A DNA stretch of 64,000 bases from Inia geoffrensis (taxonomy: Eukaryota > Chordata > Mammalia > Artiodactyla > Iniidae), in the NCBI GenBank assembly GCA_036417435.1, contig CM070901.1, positions 164,382,044 to 164,446,043 of the forward strand, given 5' to 3'. This document shows, piece by piece, positions 42,771 to 55,364 of the stretch. The notes beneath the pieces were generated by a model. The model worked only from the letters and a program-made list of their open reading frames with translations. It did no database searches and was not told the origin of the DNA. The position numbers and the translations under genes are program-made. Each line of letters starts with the position of its first letter. Position 1 is the first letter of the stretch.

Positions 42771-45700
42771 GGGGGGTCTGGAACGGGGTCGTGGGGGCAG
42801 GGAGCCCCAGCACCCCCAGGTGCTGTGGATGGACAGGGCTGCTTCTCAGTTTGGAGGTGTGTGGGTTCCAGGATTGTTTTGCATTGCTCCCCAGCCCTTG
42901 ATGGGGCCTTTGGTGAGGGGGCTTGGGAGCTGGGGGGCTTTGTCCCCTCCCATTCCACCTGGTTAGATTTGGGCAGGGAGGCTTATGGAACCCCCTGTTG
43001 AGCTAAGTGGAGGTGTACTGTAGGGAGGATGGATTTGGATTCTAAAGGAGATTAAGAGACAGAGACGGGATCTTTACCTGCTTGGTGTGGCTGTGCTGGA
43101 GGCTTGGGGGGCAAACTGTCCCTGGCAGAAGACCTTTTTTTTTAGGGGGGGCTGATCTGGACCGGCAGAACCCCAGAGGGACATTGCTTGTTCTCAGTCA
43201 GCCTGGAGCACTGGCTCGAGCCACTACCTCCTCTTGCCTCTGTTCCCCATTGGACAGGGGCTTCCTCCAGGCAAACCTGATCCCCCTCACTTCCCCTCTT
43301 CTCTGCTCTGCCCCACCCCAAGTCAACTTCTTTTTTTTTTTTTTTTTTTTTTTTTTGGTTTGTGGAATACAGAGCTCTGTGCCTCAGGCCAGCCACCCAA
43401 GACCACAGGGTGCCATGCCTTCATACCAGATGCCCAGGCACTTCTGGTGTGATTAGTGAGGTCAAGCAGACTCACCATTATGGGATGGAGCCCAGCTCTG
43501 CCTCTGGGTCCCCTGGGTCTCTTGGGACAGAGCCAGGGAGGGGGAAGCCAGGATGGGGGTGGAGCTGGGAACTGAAGGGTGGGAGCAACGGTAACATTGT
43601 TGCTAATGTCAGCAGATGGGCCCCCCAGGGAGAGAGCTGTGGGAGGTGGGGAGGCAAGAGACCCAGAGAGCCTGATGTGAGGTAGAAAGAGGAAAAGATG
43701 GTGACAGAAGCCAGTGATGAGGGGGTGAGAGAGAAAACGGTCAAGGAGAAGAGCCAGGATCACAGCCCCTGGAGACGGCATCCAGGTTACCAAGAAGGCC
43801 TAGGCATGTGTCACTTCCCACCCCACAGCCTAAAATGAGCGGGCATTGAGAACCTCTCACCCAAGATCAAATGCTGCTAGGATTGTATCTGGAGGAGAGA
43901 CAAGCAAACGTCTCTGGGGAAAGAAAGGAGGACAGGTGGGAGAGGGAGAGAAGGAAGCTCTCCCACAGGAGGAGAGAGAACGGGGAGACAGGGGGATTCC
44001 AGGGGTCACTTGACTAATGCTCCTGCCCCAGGGCAGTGTCTCCCCTCTCCCCAAATGTCTGGGAACAGAGCCGACCTCTTCTTTGGACCTGGGGGCGGAG
44101 CCTGAGGCAGGTACAGCGCCCCACAGGTTGTGGGCGCTCTGTGTCAGGAGGCACCGGGCTTTTAAAAGCGGGGAACATTAGGACCGTTAGAGACACCAGG
44201 GGTGTCATCCGGTTGGATCCCCCCCACCTTGTCTGACAGGAGGAAATCCAGTCTAGAGGGGCCCCCTCCCCTTGCTTGCCTGGGACCTAGGCTCTTTCCG
44301 TCCACCTCTCTGTAGTTAGAGAGCTGGAACAGCTGCAGGGGGCCTCCTGGGTGCGGAGGGGGCCAGAGCCTGGGGAGAGGAGCAGGCGGGCACCCTTGTG
44401 GCCAGAGCCCCCCCAGGGGAGGGGGAGGTGCCACTGCCGGGAGAGAGGGAGGGAGGGAGGGGAGAGAGGAGGGGAAACAGTGAGTCAGGCTTCCAAGAGC
44501 TGAGGATGAGAGAGCCAGAGCTGGGAGGGAGAGGGCAGGGAGGGCTGCTCAGAAGCGAGGAGAGGGAGGGGGCCCAGCCAGGGGCAAGGAGAGCTCTAGA
44601 GGGAGGGAGCCAGCCCCTGGCCCTGGCCCAGCGGTAGGGCTGTGCAGGGCTGTGCAGCCAGCATGGACTTTGCCCGTGGCGGGTCAGGAAGGAGCCAGAT
44701 TCTGCCCCTGCAGCGTCCTTTTCATTCCCAGCGTCCTTTTCATTCCCTGTTCCTCATTTATGATCCCACCCCAGGGTCTCAGGAAGAACGACTGACTGTG
44801 TCATCCCATCCCTTCCTCAGTTTCCCCATCTATTGTGGGATTTGGACTGTGAGCTCTTCTTAGAGAGGGAGGAACAGAGCCTCCTGGGAAGTGTTGGGGG
44901 GTACCTCCTCCAGCTGCTGGCTTTGTGCCGGGGTGCCCTGCTGGAGGCTGCCACCAGTCAGTGTAGGGTGCAGATCTCCGCGGTAGGCCTCCTCTTGAGC
45001 CCTCAGAGTTGCTGGGCCAGGGAGTGGCGGTGGTGGGCCACGAGTGCTGGGGTGCAGTGTGTGTGTGTGTGTGTTTGTGTGTGTGTGTTGTGCCGGGCTG
45101 GCAATGGTAGGTGGACTGCCTGGGGCGTCCCAGGATGGCCAGGGTGTAGACAGGGCCATGAGCTCCAGATGTCCAGAGCCAACCTCCATTTGGGGAGGGA
45201 GGAGACACCCTTGTGATCCACCATCCTCCTCCTTATCCCTGTGGGTCAGAGGCTCTGGGGCAGCTGGGAGGTAGGAATGGTCCTCGTGGGAGCTGGTGAG
45301 AACTGCGTATGGGGCCCCTCGTGTCCGGAGCTGGGACCAGCACTGGAGGGATCCCCAGGGACTGCTTGGGAGGGAGGAGAGAAGGAGCCCCCTTCCCACC
45401 CATCTGACAGGAAGCTATGGCTTCGTCCAAGGCCTGGCATCCCCCAGCCCTTCGCTCCTGGATCCCCAGCGTCTCTTCCATTGGTGAGGGGATGAGGGAG
45501 GTGGGCACTGAAGCTTCCTCTCCTACAGGGCCTGGCTTTGGGGGGGAACGGTGAAGTGAAGGCAAAGTGAGGCCCCCTGCCTCCCCCTACGCACGCACAC
45601 ACAGACTCAGCTGCAGTGAGGCCCTGCTTTCTCCTCTCTCTGCTCTGGGGTCCTTGGCTTGGGAGCCCAGGGGAGGGGCCACTTCTGCAGCTGGCTGGCC

Positions 45701-46330
45701 GCGAACTCCCAGCTCAGCCAGCTGCTACTGAGGCTTCCAGAAGCTGCAGCTCTGCACGCCCCCCCCCCCCCGCCCCCTGAGCCAGGAGAGGCCTTTGCTG
45801 ACCTGGGGGAGGGTGTCTTGGTGAGCGAGTGGGCACCCTTAGAAGGACTAGCACAGACAACCAGACAGATGGGTGGCGGAGCAGATGGACAGAGACACCC
45901 ACGCACAGGCAGACGGAGAGAGACAGACAGATGGACCAGGACTGGGAGAGACGGACATACAGAGGTGCTGGCAGAGACAGGAGTCAGAAAAATGGAAGGG
46001 CCTGGGGAGAGAGTAACAGACAGAGAGAGACAGAGACTTGGAGACAGGGAGATCCAAGGCGGGAGACAAGGTGACTGAGATGGGAGAAGGAGAGATATGG
46101 GGGAGAGAGGGAGGGGCAGGAAGAGATAAAGAAAGGGGGAAACCCAGACTGAGAGAAAGAGAGAGGAGAGACTGAAGGCTACAAACCACAAACAAGGATT
46201 TGATGAGAATCTGGAAGGTGTTTTCTCCTGCTTCCCTCCCCAAACCCCCAGGCCAGCCAAGTCTCCATTCCTTCCACCCCCGGCTCAGTTTCCAGCTGCT
46301 AAAGAGGTCAGGGAGAAAGAGAGAGAGGAA

Positions 46331-46331
<1 letters not shown>

Positions 46332-46371
<40 letters not shown>
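46332..46371 (+). repeat. (CA)n microsatellite
   Basis: About 20 pure CA units, followed by degenerate CA-rich text at about 46500-46800. Confidence 0.95.
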
Positions 46372-46373
<2 letters not shown>

Positions 46374-49300
46374 CCCCCAGATCCCAGAGACCCCTTTCCC
46401 CTGATCTCTTTGTCGGGGGAGGGAGCTGCGGAGGGTGCCTCTCCTAGCCCTGACCCCTACTCACAAATGTACATACCTCTTGTCTCAGAAAATATCCCAG
46501 AATACTCTCCACTCACTCCCCACTCACACTCACTGTGTGTCTCCTTGTGTAAGTGCACCCCCCATACTCACACCTATCCACAGGGGCCTGGCCTCCCACA
46601 CACTCACAAATACACATTTTGTGGCATACATGTCTCTGCTCTCACACTCATCTTGAATCTCACAAACATAGCCGGTGAACCTGTCCCTATGCTTTCTTAC
46701 CCATACAGGCAGGGACACACAGGCCTCATCGTGGCTTCTCAAAACATGTTGATACACACACATACACAGTCACACTCTCACACAACAGTGGCAGTCACCC
46801 CAGAGCAGAGAGAGGACTCTTTCTCTCTGGAGGGGAAGATCAGGGTTCCCAGGGAGCCATGGTGTCATGGGGTGGGGGGTATGCCCCCCACTCTGACCTA
46901 GCTGGCAGGGCAAGGAGGCAGGAGACACTTTCAGCCGGTGGCAGCCTTCCTGCAGGGCCTGGCCTGGACACAGAGAAATTGGCTGGTGTGAAAGAGCTGA
47001 GAGCTGGTGAGAGTGTGTATGCACCTGTACAAACATGTGCACGTATGTACAGGTATAAGGGATGGTGAGTGTCTGTTACAATGTGTGTGAGAGAGACTGA
47101 GTGCATGTGAGGTGGGATATGGGTGTGACAGGGAGATCCACTCCCCAAGGTGTGTGGAGTGTGTGGGTGTGGGTGTGACAGCTACTTGTCGGGTATGTCT
47201 GTGTGGAGGCATGTATATGTGACAGGTGCATGTGGCTGTACCTGGCTTTGCAGTGTGCGGGTGTGTGTGTCATGGGCCTACACATGTGAAGGACTGGGAC
47301 TCTGGGGCTGAGGGGCATGTGTACCAGGGTGCAGTGTTCTGCAGATGTGAAGGTGTGGGGGATGTTTGCGTGTGAGTGTAGTGTAGGCAGGGTGCATGGA
47401 TGAGGGGGTAGCTGCCTGTGTGAGGCTGTGAGCTCGTAGCCTGGGTTGGAGGGCTGTTTTCCAAGGCAAGGATGCTGCTTGAACAGAGGCCACCGGCATG
47501 AACACATGCGAAGGGGCTCCAAGGCACACAGTTGGGCGCTGACCCGCACAGATGCACAAGGACAGACATACCCGCCCCTGTACTCCCTCTTCGTCTCTCC
47601 TGGCGTCGGTGGTTTTCAAAGGAGCCTCCACGAGGACTGTTTGCTGTGCAATTCCCCCCACCCCTCAGCCCATGCCTCTTCAAACACAGGGATGCCCTCC
47701 AGGCAGCTTTGTGGAGGCTCCTGCCTCGACCATCTGAAGGCAGATGGGTGGGCTGGGATCTGCTGCCGCCCCCCCAGGGAGCGAGGAGGCAGCTCTGCTC
47801 CTTCGGCCTGGGCACAGGAAGAGACAGATGGACTGCATGTCTCGACACCCGGACGTGGGGTCTGGGGGTGGGCGGGCATCACCGGCAGAGGGGCTCTAGC
47901 AGGCAGCCCCCAGGTGAGCCCCTGAGCAAAGGCCAGGACACTGCCCTTCACCTCCTCAGAGGGGCACCCGCCCTCACCCCGCAGCCCCATCACCTGTCTG
48001 GGCACAGGGGCCCAACTCCAGCCCCTCGCACCTCCTAAATACACAACCACTTCCCCACTCACAGCTCCAGCACCCCTAAACACACAGCCCCAGCACGCCC
48101 CCAAACACACAACCACCACATGCCTACCCACGCAAACACATATTACAGCCCTAGTACTTAACCAAAACCCAGATGTTTATGACCCCCAATATACCCCCAG
48201 ACACCCCAACACACACACGAGGCTTCCACCACATTCTCAAACAGATCAACTCTTCCTCCAATCCCAGCACCTCCCCAGATACACCCAGGACCCTACTGTA
48301 GCCCTAATACCTTCCACATACTCAGGTTCTCAGAGTCCCAGCACCTAACCAGACACCCACAGACTCGCCCGATGGCCCCAACGTTTCCCTCCGCTGCAGC
48401 TCATCACGTCCCCAGACACACCGACACAGCCCCCTACACCTTTCCAGACTCTCCCTGCGACATACACATACACACACCGCCTCAACACCCACGCAGAGGA
48501 GGACACCCCTGCAGCCACACCATTTACCTCAAACACACAGACATGGTACATCTTGGAACAGTAGTGTCCCCTCAGCTTCTCGTACCTTCCAGGCCGTGCA
48601 CGCGCATGCGCACCCTGCACACGCACACGCACACACACGCCCCAGATCCCAGCACCTCCGCCAACAAGCCGTCCTCTGTGCATTCCCCAGCAAGCTCCAG
48701 CTCCAGTACTTTCCTCAGCCATCCAAGGGCCCAGGGACAGCCCCCACCCCTCTCCAAACACCAGTCCCGCACTCATACACAAACACACAGGGCCCCAGCC
48801 CAGTCACCCCTCAGAGCAGCTCTGCCCTGCGCCCACACCTCACCCTGCAGCCGCACTCCCACCATCACATGTTCCAGCACAGCCTCTCTCCTCAGCGCTC
48901 TCCATCACCGCTCCCCCACCCCACCTTGTCCTCCCCAGCCTCCCTCCCCCAAACCCCCCCCCCAGATAGCCTCAGCCTTGCAGACACACTGGCCCACTCC
49001 TATGTGCTCTCTCTCGTTCTCAGCTGCCTGGTCCTCCCCCACTTCCCAGAGCCTCCTCTGCCTGGGGAGGCATCTCCACCCCCCCTCAGTGCCCCAGGCC
49101 TTTCATTCCTGGACAGTGAGGCTGTACATCTGGTTCAAAGCTGCCCCACCCAAGACCCTGTGCTCTGGGCACCCTGGCCTGGGCTTTGGGGGTTTGGGGC
49201 CTCTTTGGGGGCTCTTGGCACCTGGTCATCCTGGTGTGTCAGCCAAGAACTCTGAGTACCCAGCCCTGCCCTGTCTCTGTTGTGTATGGGGAGGGGGGAG

Positions 49301-49494
49301 CGCGCCTGGGCAGGGGGATTTACCCCCAGCCTGCACTTTCTCAGGTGCTTGCCAAATCCCCCTCTTCTTGGGCTCACCTGAGGGGGACATTGGGCCTGGA
49401 GCTTCAGGAAAAAAGATGGAGAAGGTGCTGGCTTGACATGCTTCCCCTCCCACAGCCCCCCCCATCCGGGCCTGGGGCTTGGTCTCCCTGGGAG

Positions 49495-49640
49495 TCAGTT
49501 CCGACAGTGAAGGTTACTTTACTAGATGCATGATTTTAAACGGAATCTCCACCATCTGTTCCACCCCCTAATTACAGATGCACAGAATCCGCCTCAGAGG
49601 GCAGCATGAGGGGAGTGATTTAAAGGCTGAGCTGCTTCTG
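49495..49640. promoter_or_regulatory. Candidate conserved element with E-box and TAATTA
   Basis: It contains CCATCTGTTCC (E-box CATCTG), CTAATTACAGATG and TTTACTAGATGCATGATTTT. It is unlike the C-rich flanks, and no repeat is recognised. Confidence 0.3.
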
Positions 49641-51160
49641 CCTGCGTTAGGGCTGGGGAGACTGGGGGGGCCTCTGGGTATTGCTCACAGCCCCCCAATC
49701 CCATCTCTTTCCCAGGAGCCCCTCGTGCGTCTTCTCTTGCTGGGGGAAAGGCTCCTAGAAAGGTGCCCCGACCCCCTAGACCTGAAAGAGGAAGCAACTG
49801 CAATGCTGAGGGAGGGGTCCCTGAGAGATCGCCTGTGTCCCAGGCCCCAAGTCTGGGGAGGCAGGCTCCATTAGAGCCTTAAAAAATTCAGTGGATCGAT
49901 CTCTTGCCTGCTTCTTGTGCCCTGGGGAGCCACAGGCGCTGGCCTGGCCCAGCTGTCTGCCCACCCCAGGGGTAGCAAGGATTAGTGAGGTTAGGGAGGG
50001 GGCGGTTAGAGCAGAGGTGGGGACATCCAGGTTTTGGCAGCAGAGGATGTGGCCAGGCACGCCAAGACCCACCAGGTGTGTTTGCACGTATGTGCCGGTC
50101 CTCCTTGGCGCAGCTGGCAGGCCCGACACCAGCTTGAGCCTTGCCCTGTGGGGCTGAATGGGCAGCAGGGGCCGGAGGGGATGGGCCAGGGCCTGGGCCT
50201 CAGAGGGTTCCAAGGGACACCCCGAGGATGGGTCTACCTTTGCCCGTGGTTCCAGGGACCTGGGGCCCCGGCCAGCTCGCTGGCGGTGGTGTCGGCCGCG
50301 GGCACACTGCGGTAGAAACTGGAGCATTCACTGTGGGGAGAAAGGGAGAGAGGCGGGGCTACAGGAATTTTAAAGATTGCTGCAGGCAGGAGGGTCTCTG
50401 GAACCCTGTGGAGCGGGCAGTCATGCAGAAGTAATCCTATCGCCGCCTGCCTGGAGGAGAGGAGAGGAGAGGGGGCTGGGAGGGGAAGGATGGCGCAGCC
50501 GCCCCTTTCCCACCTCAGCCCCTGCCCCGGCCAGCTGTGGAGGGAGCCCAGGACCCCAGGGGGCTCCCCCGGGGAGGCACCACCCTTCCACCGCTGCCTG
50601 TGCCCCCTGGAGGGGCGGCACCGCAGCTGTTGCTCGGCTAGGAGCTCTGGGTTTTATAAATAATGCAGCTTGGAGGTGGGGGCCAACTCAGCCTTGGGTC
50701 ACCCACTGTGGCATCATCTCCATCTGGCAGTCCTGTGGCAGAGCCCCTCTCCCTTCCAGCCTGCTCTTCCTCTTTTGCTATGTGAGCTTGGGCCAGAGGC
50801 CCAGCCTGGGTGAGCTGGGCCAGGGCAAAGGAGCGTAGAACCCAGAACCCCCTGTCCTTTTGTACCCCGCCCCCACCAGCCTTCACAGGTTAACTGGCCA
50901 CTGGCCCAGCAAATCCAGGCTGGGAAGGGATGACCCGCTGTACAGGGGCCTCCCCAGCTCCAGCCCCTCCATTTTGCAGATGGAGTAACCAAGTCCAGAG
51001 AGGGCAGGGATGGCCAAGGCCAGCCAGCTGATGAGCACCTCCTTCCTGTCCCATTCTGCTGTCACTCAAGGCTCTTCTCAGCCTCAGCTCAGCTAAGAGC
51101 AGGGCCTGGGGTGGGGGTGGGGGGGCGGGGGATGTTTGGGAAAGTGGTTGCGGCTGAGAC

Positions 51161-51174
51161 GTTGCCATGGTGAT
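51161..51174. promoter_or_regulatory. RFX-like X-box
   Basis: GTTGCCATGGTGAT carries a perfect left RFX half-site and a degenerate right half. Confidence 0.35.
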
Positions 51175-51289
51175 GCTGCAGGATGCCGAGCTGAAGTGGG
51201 GGTCCTACAGGGTCTCTGGGGCCCCCAGCTCCACACCCCTGTGGTCTTCTCCTCCCCATCTCCTGTCCCCCACCCAGAGGCCTGTCAGG

Positions 51290-51480
51290 CAGCTCCGGTG
51301 ACAGGCTGGGTGGGTGACAGGTGGCGCAGGTGATGGGCTGGGTGGGTGACGAGCTGGGTGGGTGACAGGTGGTGCAGGTGATGGGCTGGGTGGGTGACGA
51401 GCTGGGTGGGTGACAGGTGGTGCGGGTGCGAGGCAGGCAGGTGACAAGCTGGGTGGTGACGGGCCCTGCTGATGACAGGC
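51290..51480 (+). repeat. Minisatellite (about 48-bp unit)
   Basis: GGGCTGGGTGGGTGACGAGC and GGGTGACAGGTGGTGC alternate in about 3 near-identical higher-order copies, with degenerate flanking copies. Confidence 0.85.
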
Positions 51481-51779
51481 AGGGGGTGTGGTTGGCGGGG
51501 ATGCTGTCTCCTGGCTGGTGGCCTGTCGCAGCCCCCCACCCTCATGCGTGTGCACATGCACAGACTCTGGGCTCAGAGCTTGGGGCTAAGATACTAATGA
51601 GGCTTATTACGTGTGGAGGGGCAGGTGCCCAGGCTCACTAATGAGAGGCCTTTAACGAAGAGGGGAGACAGCTGGGGGGCTTTGAGGAATTTGGCTGGCC
51701 CTCCTGGTCTGGAGGATGAGCCAGGTCGGGACCCAACCACCCTTCCCCCCGGCCACTTGGCTTTGTGTTAATACTACCC

Positions 51780-52020
51780 ACAGTCATGATAGTTACCGTT
51801 GTCCAAGCGTTTGCTACACTGGCCGAGCCCTTTACATGCGTTTTCTTATTTCAACTCAGCAGTCCTATGAGGGAGGCACTATTGCCCATTTTATGGATGA
51901 AGAATCTGAGGCTGAGAAGGCAAGGGACTTTACATAACAAGTTTCTGTTGCAGCTGACATTTTAATCTTAAGTCTTTCTGTCCCCAGAGCCCGTGCTCTT
52001 AACCATCCCACCAGTAAAGC
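51780..52020 (-). repeat. MIR
   Basis: Antisense MIR, nearly complete: CATTTTATGGATGAAGAATC and GAGCCCGTGCTCTTAACC are diagnostic. Confidence 0.8.
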
Positions 52021-53969
52021 TCAGGTCTTGGTGCAGACCCCGACCTTCTCTCAGGGCCTCAGTTTCACTCTTCTGGAAAATGGATGTGCGGTGGAGGAGT
52101 GAGCCCCATACGCTCTTCAGCTCTGACTTGGGTGGCTTCAGGGGCTCCTCCAGCTAACTGTCAAAGCCTCACCCCATCTGGCCCAGATTCTAGGTGACAC
52201 CCCTGGACTGGAGAGAGGGCAGGGCTTAGCACTGAGGGAGCGGAGCTGAAGGGGGGACGCCTGGGGTATCCAGACCACTTCCTGCATTGTGTGGTGGGGA
52301 GGCTGAGGCCTGGAGAGGAGTGGCAAGGGCCCAAGGCCACACACCCTGTGAGCTGTAGGGCCCTGTGGGATCCCAGGTCTCCTGGCCTGCTGGAAGGGCG
52401 GGGCTGGGAGTGGTGCCAGAGCTGGGAGGTCCTCCTCCTGGACCCCACCCACCAGCCTAGCTTCTTCCCTGGAGGTTGTGAGCCCCTACATCCTGGGAGG
52501 GTGCAGGGGGCTGTTGGCCGCTCTTTGGGGCCATGCCCCTTCCCCGTCAGTCTGGCCCCCTAGTGTCAGTTGAGCTCCTCCCTTTGGGACCCATTGGGGT
52601 GGAAACTCCCTGGCAACAGCTAATGGATGGGTTAAGGCCTTGACATTGCCGTGGGGCCACAGCATGACCCTGGAGGGACCAGGCTAGGGCTGGGGGGCTT
52701 GGAGGGGAATTTAAGGGAGAAGAATTAGGGTCATAAATCTTGGAGCGTCTGGGTTCTCTTCTCCTCGACCTTAATCTCTTACCAAACCTGCTCTCCGGCT
52801 GCTCATCCAAGTCTGAGGGTTGAGGGGGGGTCCACCTGCCTATTCCCGTCTCCCTCCAACTGATGCCCCCCCTCCGAAATTGCACCCCCTATGGGGAAGA
52901 GCAAGTTGCAGCCACTGCCGCTGGACAGAATTAAGAACTGGTGTGTCTAGACTACTGGATTTGGCCTCTGATTCATAACGGTAGGCAGGGCAGAGAGCTT
53001 CACTGCCTCAGTTTCCCCAGCCTTGGGTTTGAAATCCTCTCCTGGTGTCTGACTGCTCGGTCAGGAAGGAGTGCTAAGACCAAGAGGGATTTCACAGCTG
53101 TGGGACACATGGCCCTGTCCTCAGAAGCCCCATTCTGAGATAAGCAGCATGGTCCTGGCCCTCAGAGCCCTCAGACCCGGAGGTGAGGTCTTGAACTCAG
53201 GCTGGGTGTGCGCTGAGGCTCAGGTAGGGAGTGGGTGGTGCTGGGTGGCTGGTCTGCTTTCCGAAGCAAAGGCCAAGGCTAGGGAGAGGCCAGAAGAAGG
53301 GTGGCGGTTTGCCTGGGGGGCTGAGGAGCCGTCTGTGGTTGGGGGTGGGAGCCTGGAAGGGTCTGGCTTTCCCATAGTCCCGGGCAGCTGTAGCCTGAAG
53401 TTCTGGGGCCCTCCTAGCTCCCCAAGGAACCCGCTGCTGCCCGGCCCTGGGGACCCAGGCGTCCTGGCGGGTGAGGGCGGGTCTGCGGGAGGCGCCCTGC
53501 CAAGCCTCTCAGCCTGCTCACCAGGAATCTTGTTGCTGAGAGATGGAAAATCCCGGTCGGGCCTGCAACTCATCCCTCCCCTCCGGGAGGAGGAGGGGCC
53601 CAAAGATTCCTTCCTGCACCCGCCCTCCCGTCTGGGGCAGGGCCCTCCTCAGCAGTGGGTGGGGCTGGGGGGCCCAGGACAGGCCTCTAAGGCTCCGTCA
53701 CATGTCCTGGAGCCTAGCCCAGCCAGCAGTGGGCACCGGGGCACTCTGGAGGCAGAATGAGCCTGGTGTGGCAGAGGAGAGGTGGGGGTAGGGTGCTGAG
53801 GCCACAGGGGGGGGCCTGCATAGGGGCCTAAGCCTGGCCCTGGCCCCGGCCCCACGGGCTCCCCCAGGGTGGAGGGTGAAGAGGTGGTTCTCTCCTTGGA
53901 CAGGAAGACGAATGATCCCATTATGGGAGCGTGATTTTATTCCACGTGTCACGGAGTCTGAGATTAACT

Positions 53970-55150
53970 TGCTCACCAGTCTGTGACAAACCCCTCACAC
54001 CCAACACACACATACACACACAGAGGCACAGAGACACACGGAGATCCTTGGTCTCACAAACGCACCTTCCGCAGGCACACAAGCATTTCCATACTACAAC
54101 GCATGGCAGACTCTCACATGCAGATACACAAGCACACACTCACACTTAAAGATACACCGAGATCTAGACCCACAGTCTCCAAAGCACAATGTTCTCCCAC
54201 TCACACTAAGGCCACACAGACAGAGATACAAACAGGCGGTCCAGGGGGATGCTCGCAGCCCTACTTAGACATGCACAGATCAAGGACACCCGGTGCCCCA
54301 CAGTCACAGATACACGTAGACACACACAACCCCAGACACAGTCTTGTGGGCAAGCCTAGACCAACCGCCACACACACTGAGACAAAGGCCCAGAAACATA
54401 CAGAGACAAAGACAGGCACAGACACACAGCCGGCAGCATGCACACAAGCACAGGCGTGCACACCCGGACACAGACAAAGACAAATAAATGCCCAGAGGTT
54501 TTGCTGTGGACAAAATGTGAGGCGCACACGCACATCTGGGCCTCCTGCTCGACCTCTCTGCCTGGGGACGTGGTGATCTGGCGCCCGTGGCTCCAGGGAG
54601 AACTCTGAGGAACCTTCTGCTCGGTCAGAGCCCCCCACCCTGGGCCCAGGGCCAGCCCCCACCTCTGGCTCCCGGCCCGTGGCCGAGGCCATGCAGCCAC
54701 ACCCACAGCAGCGCACTGACATCCTACCTTACCCTCCGCGTCGTGCATACTCACGGTCACACCGTTCCCTTCTGCACGTGCTCACGACACCCTCCACGCC
54801 TGCACACTTACGGTTTCTCCCTCACACCCCCCTTAGGTGTCCCCTGCTTGTTGGCTTTCTCAATCACTGTCCCCACCTCCTCGCCCCGCAGACACGCACA
54901 ACCTCCGGCACAGCCTTCATGGCCCACACCCTTGCCTTCTCACGCAGACCCCCATGCACAAATAGAACGCATGGGCTCTCCGCCACAGACCCACAAGCCA
55001 CGTCCACGCGCTCCTTCACATACTTCCTCAGCACCGCTCTCACAGACTGATTCACAAATGCAGCACACACACACACGCACACTCCCCCGCATACATCCCC
55101 ACCGCCTTCTCACATGCGCGCGTGCGTGCACACACACACACATACTTTCA
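53970..55150 (+). repeat. Degenerate CA-rich low-complexity blocks
   Basis: Imperfect ACACA/ACAGA/CACGCA runs dominate 53990-54500 and 54880-55150, with a GC-rich island between. Confidence 0.8.
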
Positions 55151-55364
55151 GAGCCTCCCTCACACCATCACTTTCCTTCCTCTGTCTCTCACAAACACTC
55201 CTGCTGCCAAGAGCGTGGCTCTGCTGCAGAGCAGCCCCTGAAGTACTTGTCACTGTACTCCACGACGTCCTTGGCCTTCCTGGCCTCAGTCTCTTCCCTT
55301 TCACCTCCAACCCTGCATACTGTGGCCTTGTATTCTTTTGCCATTTCTCCGTTTAGTCAACAAG

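Larger units (their letters stand above)
40343..49490 (+). other. AHDC1: Presumed AHDC1 intron 1, GC-rich proximal part
   Basis: No coding exon is recognisable; the long frames are low-complexity shadows. Contents: CpG-rich start to about 41.0 kb; AT-rich conserved-looking blocks at 42165-42260 and 42555-42770; a 26-T run at 43331-43356; a polypurine GGGA/GAGA tract at about 44430-44600; a TG tract at about 45057-45088; a GACAGA-rich tract at about 45850-46160; a CA repeat at 46332-46371; and degenerate CA- or TG-rich blocks at about 46.5-47.4 and 48.0-48.8 kb. This stretch has very few interspersed repeats. Confidence 0.5.

Noticed and set aside
48372..49436. Longest uninterrupted frame of the window (354 codons, + strand)
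   Set aside because: It is dominated by His/Thr/Pro/Ser from C-rich and CA-rich low-complexity DNA, overlaps frames on the same strand and matches no protein family I know.
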